Assembly (NCBI GenBank): GCA_965232015.1
Contig: OZ246946.1
Location: 3,720,001 to 3,784,000 of the forward strand
Length of the DNA: 64,000 bases
Direction of reading: 5' to 3'
Source of the DNA: JAJEAO01 sp963667635
GTDB lineage: Bacteria; Acidobacteriota; Vicinamibacteria; Marinacidobacterales; Marinacidobacteraceae
The position numbers and the translations under genes were made by a program. The notes under the pieces were generated by a model. The model did no database searches and was not told the origin of the DNA. It was given only the letters and a program-made list of their open reading frames with translations. Of this stretch, positions 9,205 through 16,405 are shown in pieces; position 1 is the first letter of the stretch; each line of letters begins with the position of its first letter.

Positions 9205-10480
9205 GAGGCTGCCTCCATCGTCCGCGTCGAGGTGGGTCCGGCTCGACCCGGATCTGTCGAATCCGGTGTCCCTCGACCGCCTCCACCCGGATCACGCCGC
9301 CCGGCACCGCCACGGTCTCGCCGGGCTCGGGGATCCGGCCGGTACGGGCGAGGACGAAGCCTCCCACCGTGTCGTAGTCGTCGCCCCGGGGGATCTCGAC
9401 CCGACGGTCGGCCGGACCGCGGGCGAGTTCGAGGTTCGCCTCGGCGACGGGGAAGGCGCCGTCGAAGCGCCAGCCCCCGGCGAATGGGGGTTCCGCCGCG
9501 GCGGGTCCCGGCCCCCAGGCGGCCTCCATGAGCGAGCCCGAAGTCACGATGCCCTCGACGCCGCCGTGTTCGTCCACGACGAGCAGGAGGCGGCAGTCCT
9601 GGTCCCGCATCTGGACGAGGGCCTGGGCGAGGGTGGCGGTGCCCGGGCAGAACCGCGCCGGCGAGAGATGGTCGTCGAGGACGAAGGGGCGGTCCCCTCC
9701 GGCCGCCGCCAGCGCGTCGCTCAGCTCCACCAGTCCCTCCACCTCGTCGATTCCGGAGCGGACCACCGGGAGCTGCCGGTGGCCGTGATCGCGAAACCGG
9801 CGCAGCACCTCGTCGAGATCGCTGCCCGCGGCGACGCAGTCCACCGCGCGGCGAGGCGTCATGACCTCGGTGAGCCGGCGGGAAGTGGCGTCGGCCAGCC
9901 GCGCCAGGACCTCCTTCTCCACCCGGTCGGCGGCGCCGGGCGCGAGCCGGAGGCTGGCCCGGATCTCGGCGGCGCTGATCCCCGCCTCGCGCGCCGGCTG
10001 AGGGATGCCGAAGAGCCGCAGGAATCTCGTCACCAGCCAGGTCAGCGCCCCCGCAATCGGGGAGAGGAGCCACAGCAGGAGCTGGATGGGCCGCACCGTC
10101 AGCACCGCCCACCGCTCGGCGTGGCGGGCGGCCACGCTCTTCGGGACCATCTCCCCGAACACGAGCAGTCCGGCGCCCACCAGGACGGTGGCGAGGGTGG
10201 CCGCCTGCGCCCGCTCCTCCGTCGTCTCGGCGCCCGAGGAGAGGGCCAGCGTGATCAGTACGCCGACGAGCGCGTTCGCGAACACGTTGCCGGTGAGGAC
10301 CGCGCCGAGAAACCGTTCGGGGTCGGCGACGATCCCGAGCGCCGCGGCCGCCCGCCGATTCCGGGAGGCGATCTCGCGCAGGCGGTGGATGCGGACCGCG
10401 GTGAAGGCGGTTTCCGAGCCGGAGAAGAAGGCGGACAGGGCGAAGACGGCGACGAGCGCCGCGCCGAGCGCCCAGATCAC
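9182..10480 (-). CDS. CNNM/CorC-type transporter with CBS pair (hemolysin-like)
   Basis: A 432-residue membrane protein of the DUF21/CBS/CorC_HlyC architecture, a family linked to divalent cation (Mg2+) export. The DUF21 part (about 1-170) has three to four membrane helices and begins with the typical FFSGSETAF. A CBS pair follows (about 190-315) with the marker RLTEVMTPR, then a C-terminal FAD-binding-like CorC_HlyC domain (about 335-415). It starts with GTG at 10478-10480, just two bases from a palindromic repeat element (10483-10702), so its promoter or leader must lie inside that element or further upstream. Substrate is inference. Confidence 0.86.
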   Translation of the reverse strand: MIWALGAALVAVFALSAFFSGSETAFTAVRIHRLREIASRNRRAAAALGIVADPERFLGAVLTGNVFANALVGVLITLALSSGAETTEERAQAATLATVLVGAGLLVFGEMVPKSVAARHAERWAVLTVRPIQLLLWLLSPIAGALTWLVTRFLRLFGIPQPAREAGISAAEIRASLRLAPGAADRVEKEVLARLADATSRRLTEVMTPRRAVDCVAAGSDLDEVLRRFRDHGHRQLPVVRSGIDEVEGLVELSDALAAAGGDRPFVLDDHLSPARFCPGTATLAQALVQMRDQDCRLLLVVDEHGGVEGIVTSGSLMEAAWGPGPAAAEPPFAGGWRFDGAFPVAEANLELARGPADRRVEIPRGDDYDTVGGFVLARTGRIPEPGETVAVPGGVIRVEAVEGHRIRQIRVEPDPPRRGRWRQPHGASSGD

Positions 10481-10482
10481 CT

Positions 10483-10702
10483 AGCAGCCTGTGGATGGAG
10501 TCGCGCGGCATTCGAGCGGCGATGCATCCCGGCTGAGCGCGTTGCTCCGCGCCCGGCCCCTACCGGGAGAACTGGCCGGGCGCTCCGCTCCGCTCTTCGT
10601 TGCGCTGCGGTCGATATACACCCGGTATGCCTCTCTCGCGCGCCTCGTCACCCGGGCGCCTCACCACTCTCGGTGCTCACGCCACTCCATCCACAGGCTG
10701 CT
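10483..10702. repeat. Family 1 palindromic element A (220 bp)
   Basis: The element is bounded by a perfect 19-bp terminal inverted repeat, AGCAGCCTGTGGATGGAGT at 10483-10501 and its complement at 10684-10702. The inside holds CCCCTACCGGGAGAACTGG-type segments and a right-hand half ending in CACTCTCGGTGCTCACG that is shared with elements B, C and D. No transposase is encoded, so it is MITE-like. It fills the gap between mqnC and the CNNM gene, and the last codons and stop of mqnC lie inside it. Confidence 0.85.
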
Positions 10703-11819
10703 GGCCGTGTTCCGCGTCTCCGGAGCCGTTCGCGTCGAAGCGGCGAAGGATCCGGTAGCGGGTATCGCGCTGGACCGGCGCGAATCCGGCCTCCCGGATC
10801 AGCGTCTTCACCTCTTCGGTGCTGGTTCGGTTGATGAACCCGGTGCAGGCGTGGACGTTTTCCTCGATCAGCGTCCCGCCGAAGTCGTCGGCGCCCCAGT
10901 GCAGGCCGACCTGCCCCGCCTTCTTGCCTTCGCTGAACCACGACGCCTGGATATGGTCGAAGTTGTCGAGCACGAGCCGGGATACGGCGAGGATCCGAAG
11001 GTAGTCGTTCGGGCCGGCGTAGTGCGGGATCTTCCGCACCAGCGGCGTGTTGCCCGGCTTGAAGCTCCACGGGACGAACGCGGTGAAGCCACCGTGCTCG
11101 TCCTGAAGCTCCCGGATGTGGATGAGATGGTCCGCCACGTCCTCGAGTTCCTCCACATGCCCGTACATCATGGTGGCGGTGCTCTTCCAGCCGATCCGGT
11201 GCGCTTCCCGGTGGACATCCAGCCACGCGGCGGCGCCGCCCTTCCGATGGGACACCTTGCGGCGGATGCGGTCGGTGAGGATCTCGGCGCCGCCCCCGGG
11301 CAGCGTGTCCTGCCCGGCCTCGTTCAGGCGCAGCAGCACGTCGCGGATGCTCAGCCCGCTCACTTTCGCCATCCCCTCGACCTCGACCGCCGACCAGAAG
11401 TGCGGCGTCACCCCGGGATACCGCTCGCGCGTCCCGCGCACGAGGTCGAGGTAGTAGTCGAGAGGCAGGGACTCGTTCACGCCGCCTTGCAGCAGGACGG
11501 TGGTCGCGCCCTGATTCACCGCCTTGCCGATCCGGTCGAGCACGTCCTCCACCGAGTGCGTGTAGGCCTCGTCGTGACCGGGGCTGCGATAGAACGCGCA
11601 GAAGGTGCAGTCCACTTCGCACACATTCGTGTAGTTCGGGTTCGTGTCCACGACGAACGTGACTTCGGGTTCCGGGTGGCGACGGAACCGCTGGTGACCG
11701 GCGGTCTCGCCGAGCTTCAGCAGGGGCCCTTCGGCCAGCATCCAGATCGCATCGTCGCGGTCGAGACGCTCGCCGTCGTCCAGCTTGCCCTGGATGGTCT
11801 CCATCGTGATCCGGTTCAT
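10677..11819 (-). CDS. mqnC: Cyclic dehypoxanthinyl futalosine synthase
   Basis: Radical SAM enzyme of the futalosine menaquinone pathway that cyclises dehypoxanthine futalosine. The cluster motif CEVDCTFC (CX3CX2C) is near residue 65, and the C-terminal half carries GHVEELED, PWSFKPGNT and WGADDFGGTLIEENV typical of MqnC. Length is 380 residues. The ATG overlaps the mqnA stop (ATGA). The final eight codons (reading QQPVDGVA) and the TGA come from the inverted-repeat end of element A, so the native C-terminus appears to have been replaced by repeat sequence. Confidence 0.95.
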   Translation of the reverse strand: MNRITMETIQGKLDDGERLDRDDAIWMLAEGPLLKLGETAGHQRFRRHPEPEVTFVVDTNPNYTNVCEVDCTFCAFYRSPGHDEAYTHSVEDVLDRIGKAVNQGATTVLLQGGVNESLPLDYYLDLVRGTRERYPGVTPHFWSAVEVEGMAKVSGLSIRDVLLRLNEAGQDTLPGGGAEILTDRIRRKVSHRKGGAAAWLDVHREAHRIGWKSTATMMYGHVEELEDVADHLIHIRELQDEHGGFTAFVPWSFKPGNTPLVRKIPHYAGPNDYLRILAVSRLVLDNFDHIQASWFSEGKKAGQVGLHWGADDFGGTLIEENVHACTGFINRTSTEEVKTLIREAGFAPVQRDTRYRILRRFDANGSGDAEHGQQPVDGVA

Positions 11820-12616
11820 GGTCGGAGTCCTGCCCTGTTCCCTGCGGAGGATTCGCCGGCTGCCGGCGCCGCGCGGCCCAGGAGGTGCCGGAACGTCGCG
11901 AGCCCCTGCCGCTCGGCGTCGCTGAAGCGGTAAGTGAAGTCGGAAAGATAGACGTTGATCGTCTCGGAGTCGCCGAGGGGACCGGCCTGCCGGCGGGCGG
12001 TCTCGGGAATCCGGGCCAACCCCGCGTCGAGCGCCCGCCCGAGTTCGCGGGTGAGACGGCGCCGGAGCGCCGGCGTCAGGTCGCGGCGGGCGCTCCAGAC
12101 GGCGAACACGAAGGGAAGCCCGGTCCACTCGCGCCACGCGCTCGCGAGGTCGGTGCGAAACGGGTACGCCGGATCGGGATGGCTCCGCTCGCGGAGCGCG
12201 TCGTCGCCGATCAGGAGCGCGGCGGCGTGACGCCGGTTGACGCCGGGCCGGGTGCGTACGCCCTCCACGCCGAGGCGCCGGGACAGCCAGACCTCGAGGA
12301 GCAGGACCGCTGTCGAGGTCTGGGACGTGATCTCGATCGTCCTCCCGCCGAGCCGGTCGGGAGGAACCCGGGAAACCAGGAAGACGCTCCCGGCCCGCCG
12401 CCGGCAGGCGATGCCGAAGCGGGGGACGCCGCCGAGGGGCGAGTAGTCGTCTTCGACCCGCAGCAGATCCCCCACCGAGAGGAGGCCGGCGTGGATCTCC
12501 CGGTTCCGGGCCAGGCGGCCGATTTCGGTCGGGGAGGCGCGAAAGATCCGGACGCCCCGCAGCGGCTCGAACGGACGGGTGTTCAGGTAGTCGAGCTGAC
12601 CGACGAGCGGGCGCAC
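11816..12616 (-). CDS. mqnA: Chorismate dehydratase MqnA
   Basis: First enzyme of the futalosine pathway, dehydrating chorismate to 3-[(1-carboxyvinyl)oxy]benzoate. The N-terminal signature GQLDYLNTRPF and the following SPTEIGRLARNREIHAGLLS segment identify the family, which has a periplasmic-binding-protein fold. I place the start at GTG 12614-12616, giving 266 residues (family about 270-290). The open frame continues upstream to 12934, but that part is entirely the translation of repeat element B and is not homologous. The stop overlaps the mqnC start. Confidence 0.93.
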   Translation of the reverse strand: MRPLVGQLDYLNTRPFEPLRGVRIFRASPTEIGRLARNREIHAGLLSVGDLLRVEDDYSPLGGVPRFGIACRRRAGSVFLVSRVPPDRLGGRTIEITSQTSTAVLLLEVWLSRRLGVEGVRTRPGVNRRHAAALLIGDDALRERSHPDPAYPFRTDLASAWREWTGLPFVFAVWSARRDLTPALRRRLTRELGRALDAGLARIPETARRQAGPLGDSETINVYLSDFTYRFSDAERQGLATFRHLLGRAAPAAGESSAGNRAGLRP

Positions 12617-12673
12617 CGGGATCAGTCTCGGGCGGAACGGCGGTTCGCTCGCGCCGCGGTCCGGCGCCGGTTC

Positions 12674-12990
12674 ACAGCCTGTGGATGAAGTCGCGTGAGC
12701 ACCGAGAGTGGCCCAGTTCTCCCGGCCAGTTCTCCCGGTGGGGGCGGGGCGGCGCCCGGTTGACCCGGTTCTCCCGGTGGGGGCGGCGCGCGAGGGAGGA
12801 ATACCGCACCGTCTTTCGACCGATGCGCAACGAAGAGCGGCCCGGAGCGCCAGTTCTCCCGGTGGGGGGGCGGAGGGCCGCGCCAGTTCTCCCGGTGGGG
12901 GCCCCGGCTGGCCCCCACCGGGAGAACTGGGCATCGCCGCTCGAGCCCCTACCGGGAGAACCGGGCCGCGTGACTCTGTCCACAGGCTGT
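12674..12990. repeat. Family 1 palindromic element B (317 bp)
   Basis: Inverted ends ACAGCCTGTGGA (12674-12685) and its complement (12979-12990). It lies in the opposite orientation to element A: the CGTGAGCACCGAGAGTGG segment is at the left end. The inside holds six or more copies of the unit AGTTCTCCCGGTGGGGG or its complement. This makes it longer than element A. It abuts the mqnE stop codon (12991-12993) exactly and fills the whole gap between mqnE and mqnA. I see no gene in it. Confidence 0.85.
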
Positions 12991-14124
12991 TCAGGCGGCC
13001 TCCCAGACCTGGACGGTGTTGTAGAGCGCGTCGCGCTCCACCGGAACCTTCCCGGCGTCCGAGATCATCCGGATCAGCGTCTCGCGGGCCACCCCCACCG
13101 GGCTCTTCGCCTGCGCGTAGTGCGCGATCCGCTCCTCGCCGATCGTGCCGTCGAGGTCGCTCGCGCCGAAGTTGAGCGCAATGGCGGCCGAGTCCTCGCC
13201 GAGCATGACCCAGTACGCCTTCACGTGCGGGAAGTTGTCAAGCAGCAGGCGGGAGCACGCGACGGTGCGCAGGTCCTCGACCACCGAAGCCTGCCGCTCG
13301 GCGAGCCCGGTGTTGCCGGGCTGGAGGGCCAGCGGGATGAACGAGGCGAAGCCGGCGTCCTCGGGGCCGTTGTCGTCCTGGGCGTCCCGGAGCTGCAGCA
13401 TGTGGTCCACCCGCTCGGCATGGGTCTCGATGTGCCCGTAGAGAAGGGTCGCGTTCGTCAGGATGCCCAGCCGATGCGCGGTCCGGTGGACCTCGAACCA
13501 GCGCTCCCTGCCGATCTTGGTGCGGAAGGTCGCCTGACGCACCCGGTCGGAGAACACCTCGGCGCCCCCGCCCGGCAGCGCGCTCAGTCCGGCGTCCTGG
13601 AGGCGGAGCAGGATGTCCTCGATCGAGGTCCGCTCCATCCGGGCGAACCAGTCGATCTCCACCGCGGTCCACGCCTTGATCTGCACCCGGGGGAATTGAC
13701 GGTGGATCTCGCTGACGATCTCCAGATAGCGGGGGAACCTCCATTTCGGATGCAGTCCCCCGACGATGTGGACTTCGGAGAGGTCGTCGCTCACCTGGGC
13801 GAGGACTTCGTCGAGCGACTGTTCGTAGGCGTGGTCGTCGCCCGGCTTGGCGGCGAAGTCGCAGAACACGCAGGAGAGAACGCACAGGTTCGTGGGATTG
13901 ATCTGCCGATTCACCACGAATTGCACCCGGTCGCCGTTGCGGGCGCGAGCGGCGTGATCCGCCATGCGGCCGAGGCCGGGAAGGTCGTCCGTCGAGAGCA
14001 GAGCCAGACCGTCCTCGGCGCCCAGGCGGTCGCCGGCGAGCACCTTCTCCCAGATCGGGATCAGGGCGCGGTCGCGGAAGCGGATTCCTTCTGCCAGCAC
14101 GATGGAGCCACCCGGGCGAGCCAA
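12991..14124 (-). CDS. mqnE: Aminodeoxyfutalosine synthase
   Basis: Radical SAM enzyme that adds the adenosyl radical to the MqnA product to form aminodeoxyfutalosine. The CX3CX2C motif reads CVLSCVFC near residue 80. GGLHPKW, the run from LSALPGGGAE onward and NFGASDLDGTIGEE match the MqnE/MqnC/CofH group; the neighbours and the paralogous MqnC next to it separate the two roles. Length is 377 residues. The stop codon touches element B, so the gene is intact up to the insertion point. Confidence 0.94.
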   Translation of the reverse strand: MARPGGSIVLAEGIRFRDRALIPIWEKVLAGDRLGAEDGLALLSTDDLPGLGRMADHAARARNGDRVQFVVNRQINPTNLCVLSCVFCDFAAKPGDDHAYEQSLDEVLAQVSDDLSEVHIVGGLHPKWRFPRYLEIVSEIHRQFPRVQIKAWTAVEIDWFARMERTSIEDILLRLQDAGLSALPGGGAEVFSDRVRQATFRTKIGRERWFEVHRTAHRLGILTNATLLYGHIETHAERVDHMLQLRDAQDDNGPEDAGFASFIPLALQPGNTGLAERQASVVEDLRTVACSRLLLDNFPHVKAYWVMLGEDSAAIALNFGASDLDGTIGEERIAHYAQAKSPVGVARETLIRMISDAGKVPVERDALYNTVQVWEAA

Positions 14125-14193
14125 CAGGACCCCGTGAACCGGGGCGCCGAGGCGGCGGAGCGCGATGCTACCACCGCGCCGCGCCCCGTCGGC

Positions 14194-14784
14194 TCAGGCG
14201 CCTTCCCGGTTCGCGGCCTGGTCTTCGCGCCAGCCCGGCCCGGCGGGGAGCCCGAGCACGCCCAGAACCTTGTCGCAGAAGCCGTCCACGACCTCGTCCA
14301 TCGAGGCCGGATTCCGGTACCAGGGCGGGGCGATGGGCATGATCACGCCGCCCGCCCGCGAGATCCGCAGCGCGTTCTCGAGCGTGATCGCGGACCAGGG
14401 GGTCTCCCGTACGCAGACGACGAGGCGCATGCGCTCCTTGAGCGCCACCTGCGCCGCGCGGGTGATCAGGGTGTCGGCGATCCCGGCGGCGATCTTCCCC
14501 AGGGTCGAAAGGCTGCAAGGCACGAGGACGAGGGCGTCGTGACGGTTCGACCCCGACGACCACGGCGCCGCGAGATCTCCGTCGTCGTGGACCCGGACCA
14601 CGTCGGCCGAGAGGTCCTCGACCCGGAGGCCGGTTTCGTGGCGCAGCACCTCGCGCCCCCATCGGGAGACGATGAGGTGCTTCTCGCCCGGGCACCGCTT
14701 GAGGAAGCGGGCGCCGTACACCGCGCCCGAGGCTCCCGAGAGGCCCACGACGATGCGCGTGCCGGGCGTCGCTGGCGGGGTCAC
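14194..14784 (-). CDS. ubiX: UbiX-family flavin prenyltransferase
   Basis: Makes prenylated FMN, the cofactor of UbiD-type decarboxylases. The N-terminal GLSGASGAVYGARFL, PCSLSTLGKIAAGIADTLIT and the C-terminal APPWYRNPASMDEVVDGFCD are family signatures. Length is 196 residues with a GTG start (14782-14784) that overlaps the upstream UbiA-family stop (GTGA). In the futalosine pathway a UbiX (MqnM) and a UbiD (MqnL) act after ring formation; the UbiD partner is not in this window. Assignment to menaquinone synthesis is from context. Confidence 0.92.
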   Translation of the reverse strand: MTPPATPGTRIVVGLSGASGAVYGARFLKRCPGEKHLIVSRWGREVLRHETGLRVEDLSADVVRVHDDGDLAAPWSSGSNRHDALVLVPCSLSTLGKIAAGIADTLITRAAQVALKERMRLVVCVRETPWSAITLENALRISRAGGVIMPIAPPWYRNPASMDEVVDGFCDKVLGVLGLPAGPGWREDQAANREGA

Positions 14785-15647
14785 GAGGCGCCGAAGTCGT
14801 GGAGCGCCACGCCGAGGAACACGACGGCGCCCAGCGCGGCGTTCACGTGAAAGAAGGCGAGGTCCACCCGGTGGCGGATCCGATGCTGGACGATGAACAG
14901 CGCGCCGGCGACGAGGACCGCGAGGCCCGTCGCCGCGCCGCCGAGCGAGGTCAGATAAAGACCGCAGAGCGCGACGAAAGCGGTGGCGTGGAGGGCGATC
15001 GCGATCCGGAGCGCTCGCCTGGATCCCACGGCGGCGGGGAGGGAGTGGACGCCGGTCTCCCGGTCGGAGACTTCGTCCTGGGTGGCGTAGAGGATGTCGA
15101 AGCCGGCGCACCACAGCGCGGTGAAGCCGGCCAGCCACAGCGCCGGCCCGGCGTGCTCGATGCTCAGATTGACCGCGTACCAACCGCAGAGCGGACCCAG
15201 CGAGAAGGCGACCCCGAGGCCCAGGTGGGCCCACCGCGTGAACCGCTTGAGCAGGGGATACACGACGAACGCAGCCAGCGGGATCGGGCTGAGGAGCGCG
15301 AGGTGGGGGGAGATCGCGGCGGCGGCGAGGATCGCCACCAGATAGCTGAACCCGACGGCGACGGCGGCCGCCCGCGGGGTCAACCGTCCTGACGGAAGCG
15401 CCCGATTGCGGGTTCTCGGATTCGCCGCGTCCAGTCGGTGATCGAGGAGACGGTTCAGTCCCATCGCGGCGGTCCGGGCGCCGGTCGCTGCGACGAGGAT
15501 CAGCAGACCGGTGCGCAGCGTGAGGGGCGGTTCGGCGAGAAGCGCCCCCGCGTAGATGAGCGGAACGGAGAACAGCGTGTGTTCGATCTTGAGGTGCTCG
15601 GCCCAGATTCGGAGCCGTCCCGGGGACGGCGGAGTCTCGGTCTGCAT
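14781..15647 (-). CDS. mqnP: UbiA-type prenyltransferase, probable menaquinone MqnP
   Basis: Integral membrane enzyme that attaches a polyprenyl chain to an aromatic acid, here probably 1,4-dihydroxy-6-naphthoate. The first aspartate-rich motif reads NRLLDHRLDAANPRT near residue 65 and the second reads DEVSDRETG near residue 190. There are seven to nine hydrophobic helices over 288 residues. The start is ATG 15645-15647 with a GGAG Shine-Dalgarno eight bases upstream. A longer frame reaches back into repeat element C and is rejected. It is the promoter-proximal gene of the mqn block. Confidence 0.88.
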   Translation of the reverse strand: MQTETPPSPGRLRIWAEHLKIEHTLFSVPLIYAGALLAEPPLTLRTGLLILVAATGARTAAMGLNRLLDHRLDAANPRTRNRALPSGRLTPRAAAVAVGFSYLVAILAAAAISPHLALLSPIPLAAFVVYPLLKRFTRWAHLGLGVAFSLGPLCGWYAVNLSIEHAGPALWLAGFTALWCAGFDILYATQDEVSDRETGVHSLPAAVGSRRALRIAIALHATAFVALCGLYLTSLGGAATGLAVLVAGALFIVQHRIRHRVDLAFFHVNAALGAVVFLGVALHDFGAS

Positions 15648-15699
15648 GTCGGTTCTCCGCATTAGACAGGGCGGAGCAGCCGTCAAGAGTAGCGGGGCG

Positions 15700-15782
15700 T
15701 TCAGCCTGTGGATGAATGGCGTGAGCACCGAGAGTGGCCCGGTTCTCCCGGTGGGGGCCGCGTCACCTTGTCCACCGCTGAA
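15700..15782. repeat. Family 1 palindromic element C, short form (83 bp)
   Basis: The ends are TTCAGCCTGTGGATGAA on the left and TCCACCGCTGAA on the right, with one GTTCTCCCGGTGGGGGCC hairpin unit inside and the shared CGTGAGCACCGAGAGTGG segment. It is oriented like element B. With just one inner unit it looks like a deleted or minimal copy. It lies between mqnP and the gene at 15925. Confidence 0.8.
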
Positions 15783-15870
15783 TGGTCCGGGCGCCTCTCA
15801 CTGACTCGTTCGCCTCTCCGATACGCTTCCGCCGCCGACGGAAGGCCCGGCTGTTTCGAGCCCAACCGGT

Positions 15871-15876
15871 TACAAT
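15871..15876 (+). promoter_or_regulatory. Candidate -10 box for the 89-residue gene
   Basis: TACAAT lies 48 bases before the ATG at 15925, in the gap between the divergent mqnP and the small gene. No convincing -35 box is seen. Confidence 0.35.
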
Positions 15877-15924
15877 GGATCGGAATCGCGGCGTTAAACC
15901 GTTCTCGAAAGAAGAGGATTCGAC

Positions 15925-16194
15925 ATGACCCTGATCAACGAAAGCTCCCTGCCGAAGGGACAGCTCCGCAAGCTCAACGCACTCCGCAAGTCCGTCGGCA
16001 ACGACATCGGCGAGCGGGCGTTCGCCGAGTGGCTCGCGTCGCAGCCGCCCCCGAAGCCGAAGACGGACAAGAACGCCGAGATGATCTCGTCGGCGCTCCA
16101 GGACCTGCGCGACAATCACGGGCTCAGGATCAAGACCGGGGGTTATCTGGTGAAATCCGGGCGCGGTCGCGTCATCGTCAAGCCGGCAAGCTAG
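15925..16194 (+). CDS. Small conserved-looking protein of unknown function
   Basis: An 89-residue, lysine- and arginine-rich protein that I do not recognise. It has an AGAGGA Shine-Dalgarno seven bases before the ATG and a candidate -10 box, so it is likely expressed. The N-terminal half looks helical (KGQLRKLNALRKSVGND), then comes a short proline/lysine linker and a C-terminal part that ends in basic beta-like residues (GRGRVIVKPAS). No signal peptide, membrane helix or cysteine is present. A small nucleic-acid-binding protein would fit the charge, but that is only inference. Confidence 0.65.
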   Translation: MTLINESSLPKGQLRKLNALRKSVGNDIGERAFAEWLASQPPPKPKTDKNAEMISSALQDLRDNHGLRIKTGGYLVKSGRGRVIVKPAS

Positions 16195-16359
16195 GCATCC
16201 GGGGCGGCCGGATCCGCAGAACCGGCCCTCCCGCGCGGCGTCGCGGGGTCACGGTTTCCACCGCGAGCCGTGACTCCCGGCGCGAACGGGATTGGCCTCC
16301 AGGCTCCGGGACCGGTGGCGTCGGGTGACTGGTTCGCTCGGTGGGATCTCCCCGGCTGG

Positions 16360-16365
16360 TAAAAT
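16360..16365 (+). promoter_or_regulatory. Candidate -10 box for the first substrate-binding lipoprotein
   Basis: TAAAAT lies 40 bases before the TTG start at 16406 in an otherwise G+C-rich gap. No clear -35 box is seen. Confidence 0.35.
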
Positions 16366-16405
16366 TCCGTTTCTCCTCACCCGACCTGCTTCCGGAGGAA
16401 TCGTC

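Noticed and set aside
11820..12137. A longer N-terminus for mqnC in the open frame upstream
   Set aside because: It lies wholly within mqnA on the same strand in another frame, and the ATG at 11819 sits at an ATGA overlap with the family N-terminus.
12674..12990. Regularly recurring units that might be a CRISPR array
   Set aside because: The AGTTCTCCCGGTGGGGG units alternate in orientation, spacing is irregular, there are no unique spacers of even length and no cas genes are nearby.
12685..14850. A 721-codon plus-strand frame opposite mqnE and ubiX
   Set aside because: It starts inside repeat element B and runs antisense to two well-defined genes; its sequence is low-complexity.
15648..15728. 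A 27-residue N-terminal extension of the UbiA-type gene
   Set aside because: Its first codons are translated from repeat element C; the downstream ATG has a proper ribosome site.
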